A stretch of 64,000 nucleotides of DNA, from contig JAHCGZ010000001.1 of the NCBI GenBank assembly GCA_022117465.1, positions 62,001 through 126,000 on the forward strand. Direction: 5' to 3'. The notes under the pieces were generated by a model. That model did not search any database. It was not told where the DNA came from and saw only the letters and a program-made list of their open reading frames with translations. The stretch is from Candidatus Nitrosopumilus limneticus. Its GTDB lineage: Archaea > Thermoproteota > Nitrososphaeria > Nitrososphaerales > Nitrosopumilaceae. Positions 59,472 through 64,000 of the stretch are shown here, piece by piece. How positions within the stretch are numbered: the stretch's first letter is position 1; every line of letters begins with the position of its first letter. Made by a program: the position numbers and the translations under genes.

Positions 59472-61358
59472 CTACATTTTATTTGGTGCAGAGATTCCAA
59501 GTAAATCTAAGGCTTTCTCCAAAGTTAAATTAAAAGAATGCACTAAACAAATACGTGATGATTTCAATGCACTATTATCAGAATCTAGAACTTTGACATG
59601 TTCATAAAATGAATTAAAGGAGACGGCTAAATCATGGCAGTATCTAGCAATTACTTTAGGAGCAAAATTATTTGCAGCATCACGTACTTGTAAATTAAAA
59701 AGACCAATTGTCTTAACTAAATCAAGTTCGGATTTTTCTTTGAGTAATGAGAAATCAACATCAGTATTTGGTTTAATTCCAGATTTTTCTAAGATTCTTG
59801 ATGCTCGTGCATATGCATATTGAATGTATGGTGCAGTGTCACCTTCCAAACTTAGAGATTTTGTTAAATCAAATATAATTATTTTATCTAAATCCTGTTT
59901 AATCATTTCATATCTCAATGTTCCAATAGATACAGATTGGGCAATTTCTTCAATTTCTGAATCACTTATTTCAGAATGGCGTTTTTTAGTTTCTTCAACA
60001 ATTTTTTGTTTTAATAATTCACATACAGAGTCAGCGCTCACATACAATCCTTTTCTACCAGACATCTGAGTTTGCTTTCCATCAGTTTCCAATCCTAGAG
60101 TTTTTGCAGTATCAGAACTTAATGTCACAGATTCATAACCAAGATGGACATAACTATTTGGAGTAGAATTAAATTTTTCCATCATAATAGTAATAATTTT
60201 TTGTAATCTTTCTTGACGCGAATCAATTACAGTGACAACTTTCGGAGCAGTGAAATTTTGAGAAATGGCATTCTCATTATTCAAACTAGTTTGCCAGAGA
60301 GTTTTAGAATTAGGTTGAAGAGCATCATATTTTTGATAGTAAAATGGGTCTTCTAACAAGCCTAATTTCCATGCGGCATAAGGGATGTCCTTGGCAATGT
60401 ATGTAGCAGTTCCGTTACTTCTAACAATTACTTTATCTTCATCCTTGCCATCACCACGAATTACCCAACATTGCGCATTTTTGCCCTCATTTTCAAACTC
60501 TATGAGACCCATATCTTTGAGTTTTTCAAAGATTTTAGACCATAATCCTGAACGAATTATTTGAGATTCAAAATTAAGGCAATCATAAGATACATTGAGA
60601 TTCCAACATGTTTGTAATTGACCTGCTAAAACTTTTCTAGTAATCATATCTCCAAATTTAGCAGTTTCAGAATTACCGTTTTCAAGTTCTTTTAAAGTAT
60701 TTTTTCTTATTTCTTCAAGAGAAGAATCATGTTCGTACTTTTGAGTAGTTTTAACATACACATCATCTCCACAATAATGATCAAACTTTTTTCCATTTGG
60801 AGGTTCTTCATTAAATCCAAAATGTTTGAATCCTACAATAATATCTGCTACTTGTAAACCAGAGTCATCGATGTAATTTAGAACATTGACATTGTAATTA
60901 GCTTTAGTTAAAATTCTAGAAACAGTATCACCAACTACAATATTTCTAATATGGCCAATGTGTAATGCTTTGTTAGGGTTAACACTTGTATGCTCAACTA
61001 CAATGTTTGAATTATTTCCAATATCAACATCACCATAGGTATCAAGATAGGATTCAGATAAAATTAACCGGCTTAATTTTGTCCAATCAGCAAAAAAGTT
61101 AAGATAACCCGATGGATGTGCTTCAGTTTTTAAAACTAATACACTTTCACATGTAGAATATTTTTCAGATAAAATTTGAGTAATTTCTTTAGGATTTTTT
61201 TTCATTTCTTTTGCAAGTAAAAATGCAATGTTAGAACTAACATCACCAAATCCAGGTTTTGCGACTTCCACAGAAAACGAAAAATCAGGAATTGAAAGAT
61301 CATTTAATATTAATTTAAGATTATTTTCAATTTCTTCAATAATTGATTGAAATGTCAT
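59472..61358 (-). CDS. argS: arginyl-tRNA synthetase
   Basis: A 628-residue class I synthetase that charges tRNA-Arg. The N-terminal Add-1 domain (1-100) precedes the catalytic core with HIGHIRN (HIGH motif after NPNKALHIGH), and a MSGRKG stretch in the place of KMSKS. The C-terminal DALR-type anticodon-binding helical domain has YIQYAYARASRIL and ends LLGISAPNKM. It begins one base after the phosphatase stop, so the two genes form an operon. Confidence 0.96.
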   Translation of the reverse strand: MTFQSIIEEIENNLKLILNDLSIPDFSFSVEVAKPGFGDVSSNIAFLLAKEMKKNPKEITQILSEKYSTCESVLVLKTEAHPSGYLNFFADWTKLSRLILSESYLDTYGDVDIGNNSNIVVEHTSVNPNKALHIGHIRNIVVGDTVSRILTKANYNVNVLNYIDDSGLQVADIIVGFKHFGFNEEPPNGKKFDHYCGDDVYVKTTQKYEHDSSLEEIRKNTLKELENGNSETAKFGDMITRKVLAGQLQTCWNLNVSYDCLNFESQIIRSGLWSKIFEKLKDMGLIEFENEGKNAQCWVIRGDGKDEDKVIVRSNGTATYIAKDIPYAAWKLGLLEDPFYYQKYDALQPNSKTLWQTSLNNENAISQNFTAPKVVTVIDSRQERLQKIITIMMEKFNSTPNSYVHLGYESVTLSSDTAKTLGLETDGKQTQMSGRKGLYVSADSVCELLKQKIVEETKKRHSEISDSEIEEIAQSVSIGTLRYEMIKQDLDKIIIFDLTKSLSLEGDTAPYIQYAYARASRILEKSGIKPNTDVDFSLLKEKSELDLVKTIGLFNLQVRDAANNFAPKVIARYCHDLAVSFNSFYEHVKVLDSDNSALKSSRICLVHSFNLTLEKALDLLGISAPNKM

Positions 61359-61359
61359 A

Positions 61360-62055
61360 CTATATCTCAGATAATTTGGGGGCTAATTTGTCTAGTGCTT
61401 CAAGAACTCCATCACCACTGCATCCAGATACAGTCATAGTGGCCTCAGAACGTACTGCATCAGAGGCATTACCAAGAGCAATACTAGTTTTTGCAACTTT
61501 AAACAACGGAATATCAGTAGCACTATCTCCAATGGCAATAACATCATCAGCAACAATATTGAATTTCTTCATTAATTCTGTAAAACCAGTTCCTTTGTCA
61601 ATGCCCTTGGAATTAATATGAATTGCATATTGACTGTCAGATAGTTTAACATCAAAATTATTTTCAGAAAGAATTTTTCTTGCATCAGCCATATCAAAAG
61701 TTCGCTCTAAAACAACTTCAGTCAATCGAGGAAATACAGGTTTTTTTTTAACCCCATCCAAATTATTTTTAATTAATTCAAATGCATTATTGCATTCGAC
61801 AATATTTCCCAATAACATATGATCATTAGCATCAAAAGCAATACAACCACCATTTTCACCAACGGCAATTTTTCTAGTTCCACCAAATACTGAAAGTAAA
61901 TACGCTTCAACAGAAGATCTGCCAGTTACATAGATTACATCATGACCCATGTTAGTTAATCTTCGAAGTGCCTCTAAGGCATCAAGATGAATTCTGCCTC
62001 CACCATTTTCAGTAATAGTTCCATCAATATCAATTGCGAAAATTTTCTTTTTCAT
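61360..62055 (-). CDS. phosphoglycolate phosphatase, archaeal HAD type
   Basis: A 231-residue HAD-superfamily protein. The DxD nucleophile is in FAIDIDGTITENGG, motif II in VTGRSS, and motif IV in AIGDSATDIPLFK. The C2-type cap and length match archaeal phosphoglycolate phosphatase (TA0175 type), which removes phosphoglycolate. Its stop is one base from the argS start. Confidence 0.9.
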   Translation of the reverse strand: MKKKIFAIDIDGTITENGGGRIHLDALEALRRLTNMGHDVIYVTGRSSVEAYLLSVFGGTRKIAVGENGGCIAFDANDHMLLGNIVECNNAFELIKNNLDGVKKKPVFPRLTEVVLERTFDMADARKILSENNFDVKLSDSQYAIHINSKGIDKGTGFTELMKKFNIVADDVIAIGDSATDIPLFKVAKTSIALGNASDAVRSEATMTVSGCSGDGVLEALDKLAPKLSEI

Positions 62056-62205
62056 GAAATTCTATTTTTATTACTAAATAATAATTAATTACACCAATTT
62101 CATTACTAAACAGCTTAATCTTAGTGGGGATAAATAGAAAGGCATAAAATTTACTTTACCATTTTCTTAGAAGCAATATTCAGTAAACTGATTTAACTAA
62201 CAGTT

Positions 62206-62781
62206 TTGTGTATCAAATCAATATTGACTACTAAATACGACGATTTAATCTTGAAAAACACTCCAAATTGGCGTTCCATTAGTGATATTACAAAAAAAGT
62301 AGGAGGAGACAAAAGTGAAGTAATGAAAGCTTGTGAAAGATTAGTTGAAATAGATTATCTTCAAACCAATCCAAATAAAAATAAAATAATGTATAAAAGA
62401 AAAAACGAATTACAAGACGAATTTAATTTTCTAATAATGATGGATAAGTTTGAGGCAAATCAAAAAATTGAATTGAATCGTCTAAAACAAATTCCTACTT
62501 TAATGATGACAGATGGTAAAAGATTTAGATCTAAAGGAATTGAATTAATGGAGAATATTTTAGAACAAATAGATAGGGCATCCATGGTCAAAATAAGATT
62601 AAAACATCAAAAGGAAATAGAATTAATTTCGTCTAATGTTGCAAATAATAGAATCAAGATATTAGATAATTACATTGAAAAAATAACTATTGCCCTAATG
62701 AATAAACATAAAGAAGAATACACTATAAATGCAATTGAAGAATACTTTCAAAACCATAATAAAAAAATGGATATCAATTAA
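62206..62781 (+). CDS. winged-helix-like hypothetical protein
   Basis: A 191-residue protein. Residues 18-65 look like a winged helix (WRSISDITKKVGGDKSEVMKACERLVEIDYLQTNPNKNKIMYKR). The rest is a long charged helical region. It may be a DNA-binding regulator. The start as given is a GTG/TTG-type codon at 62206. It overlaps the convergent membrane-protein gene by 8 bp. Confidence 0.65.
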   Translation: MCIKSILTTKYDDLILKNTPNWRSISDITKKVGGDKSEVMKACERLVEIDYLQTNPNKNKIMYKRKNELQDEFNFLIMMDKFEANQKIELNRLKQIPTLMMTDGKRFRSKGIELMENILEQIDRASMVKIRLKHQKEIELISSNVANNRIKILDNYIEKITIALMNKHKEEYTINAIEEYFQNHNKKMDIN

Positions 62782-63853
62782 TCAAAATCTTTTTAGAAAT
62801 TTTAGAAGAAAGTACTACAGCAAGAATGCCCATTAAAATTGCAGGAATCATAGTATAAATTAAAACAGTTTGAATTAATTCAAAATAAACAAAATAGATT
62901 AAACTGGGTGATACTAATTTACCCAATAAAATTTCATTATATGTATACATCACATATGGATAATACACCATATAGAATACAGACCCAACCAACCCACCAG
63001 CAAAAAACATAGAGAGTTTAGAACGATTCAATTTAAGAAAAATATCAACAATTACAAACGGAATTAAGTTAAGAGCGTAGAATTGAACAGTGTCAGACAT
63101 TGCAAAATTAGGAATTATTGCAGTTGTGCTATAAATTAACAAAAATAAACCTCCCAAAATGCTGATTAATCCAAATTGATAATTTGATAGTCTAAAAATC
63201 AAAGTAATCGAAAATGAAATTAAAAAAGGATACGCCAAAGAGGCAATGATGAAAGCAATAGTTGGTTCAGGATTAAATTCAAAAAAATCAGTACTAGAAA
63301 AAGGTAAAGATAATGAGGAAATTATTCCAGATGCAGATAACCAAATAGGAATTACTGCTAAAATTAACAAATATTGTGAAACATATTGTGAATTATTAAA
63401 TTTCAAATATCTGGAAATGCCAATCATCCCACCAATACTACATAGAAACATTCCAGTTATCAAAGTAAAATGAGGGGGACTAAGTAATCCATCTAAACCA
63501 AAATACGAATGCCAGATAAAATCTAAAGGTCCAGCACCAGTAAGTAATCCAATACCAATTAATTGAATTTTAAATGATAAAAAATAAGAATTTTTAAATT
63601 TTTGCAAATTTCTCCAACCAATAAAAGATAAAATCACACCAAGCAAAGACACAGCAACTCCTGAATACATTAAAGCATGAGGAGGAGAGAAAAACGATTC
63701 AGGTTTACTAAGCAAATGATTTGTAATATCCCAGCTTCCACCAACAGTTACTAAAAGAATTCCAAGACTAGTCAAGATACTGCCAATTAAGAAAATAATT
63801 TCAGATCTAATTTTTAGAAAGGATTCTGATGAGTTTGAGGTAGAAAAGATCAT
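62774..63853 (-). CDS. polytopic membrane protein with His-containing motifs
   Basis: A 359-residue protein with about ten predicted membrane helices. Conserved-looking polar motifs sit at the membrane face: WDITNHLLSKPESFFSPPHALMYSG and FIWHSYFGLDGLLSPPHFTLITG, an internal repeat of SPPH. The repeated His suggests metal or heme binding. I do not recognise a named family. A neighbouring partial gene on the same strand lies 25 bp upstream. Confidence 0.7.
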   Translation of the reverse strand: MIFSTSNSSESFLKIRSEIIFLIGSILTSLGILLVTVGGSWDITNHLLSKPESFFSPPHALMYSGVAVSLLGVILSFIGWRNLQKFKNSYFLSFKIQLIGIGLLTGAGPLDFIWHSYFGLDGLLSPPHFTLITGMFLCSIGGMIGISRYLKFNNSQYVSQYLLILAVIPIWLSASGIISSLSLPFSSTDFFEFNPEPTIAFIIASLAYPFLISFSITLIFRLSNYQFGLISILGGLFLLIYSTTAIIPNFAMSDTVQFYALNLIPFVIVDIFLKLNRSKLSMFFAGGLVGSVFYMVYYPYVMYTYNEILLGKLVSPSLIYFVYFELIQTVLIYTMIPAILMGILAVVLSSKISKKILIN

Positions 63854-63878
63854 ATCATTAATTATAATTTACAAAATA

Positions 63879-64000
63879 TTAGGGATTAACAGTTACCGAA
63901 TGAACTAGAACATATTCATTTTGTTGATCCAAAATTCCAGAATGAGGGTAATGAGAAAGTTCACTTGTATGAGGAATACCAATTGATTTAACATAGATAT
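63879..64000 (-). CDS. C-terminal end of unidentified protein
   Basis: The gene enters from the right edge. About 40 residues are visible in the frame that ends ...EYVLVHSVTVNP before a TAA at 63879-63881. It precedes the polytopic membrane protein by 25 bp and may share an operon. Too little is visible to assign a family. Confidence 0.45.
   Translation of the reverse strand, partial: IYVKSIGIPHTSELSHYPHSGILDQQNEYVLVHSVTVNP

Overview
The window looks like a piece of a marine ammonia-oxidising archaeon, close to Nitrosopumilus (Nitrososphaeria/Thaumarchaeota). The DNA is very AT-rich. It carries archaeal information-processing genes (TFB, family-B DNA polymerase, FEN1, a Hef-type helicase, a proteasome beta subunit, tRNA methyltransferase TrmI), the division protein CdvA, an archaeal PstSCAB-PhoU phosphate system, and many small zinc-ribbon and one-helix proteins. 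Many genes have a TATA box about 26 bp upstream of the start codon, as expected for leaderless transcripts. There is one tRNA gene (Ser, CGA) and no rRNA operon, CRISPR array or intact insertion sequence.

Layout. 1-6.8 kb: a possible stress or light locus with an NmrA-like SDR, a B12-binding protein with CarH-type motifs, a phytoene-desaturase-like flavoprotein, an SRPBCC protein, a TFB and an FMN split-barrel protein. 6.9-20.5 kb: housekeeping genes (parvulin, Hef helicase, dCMP deaminase, PolB, SemiSWEET, triosephosphate isomerase, pyruvate phosphate dikinase, an XRE-CBS regulator, an SNF2 helicase) with small membrane and zinc proteins. 20.7-30.5 kb: PAC2, ArsC/Spx-like, an orphan pair of Dpp/Opp permeases, a JAMM protease, a coiled-coil protein, a RAM-only Lrp-like protein, nitroreductase and tRNA-Ser. 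30.6-37.6 kb: FEN1, a PAS protein, acetyl-CoA synthetase, CdvA, a double ThyX-like protein, MsrB. 37.6-44 kb: phosphate uptake and its PhoU-type regulators. 44-52.5 kb: homoserine dehydrogenase, PUA protein, proteasome beta, DoxX, M20 peptidase, NAD(P)HX dehydratase, TrmI, an Mrr-like nuclease. 53-56.7 kb: two tandem paralogues of unknown function, then a class I photolyase flanked by two DICT-like paralogues. 56.7-64 kb: a Glu-rich surface protein, a hairpin-bearing gap, ArgS, phosphoglycolate phosphatase, a winged-helix protein and a polytopic membrane protein.

The most interesting observation is a 9-bp element, TTRGCACTA, placed in a fixed position: its centre lies 53-55 bp upstream of the start codon and about 28 bp upstream of the TATA box. 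It is found at seven start sites, plus an eighth (TTACCACTA) at the same distance in front of the B12-binding protein. The genes carrying it lie in two loci 50 kb apart: SDR operon, CarH-like protein, phytoene-desaturase-like enzyme, SRPBCC operon and TFB in one; roadblock-like protein, DICT-photolyase operon and second DICT protein in the other. This gene content resembles bacterial LitR/CarH light and photo-oxidative regulons, with a TFB in the place of an alternative sigma factor. I propose it as an archaeal light or photo-oxidative stress regulon. The element and its spacing are read directly from the sequence; the function is inference.
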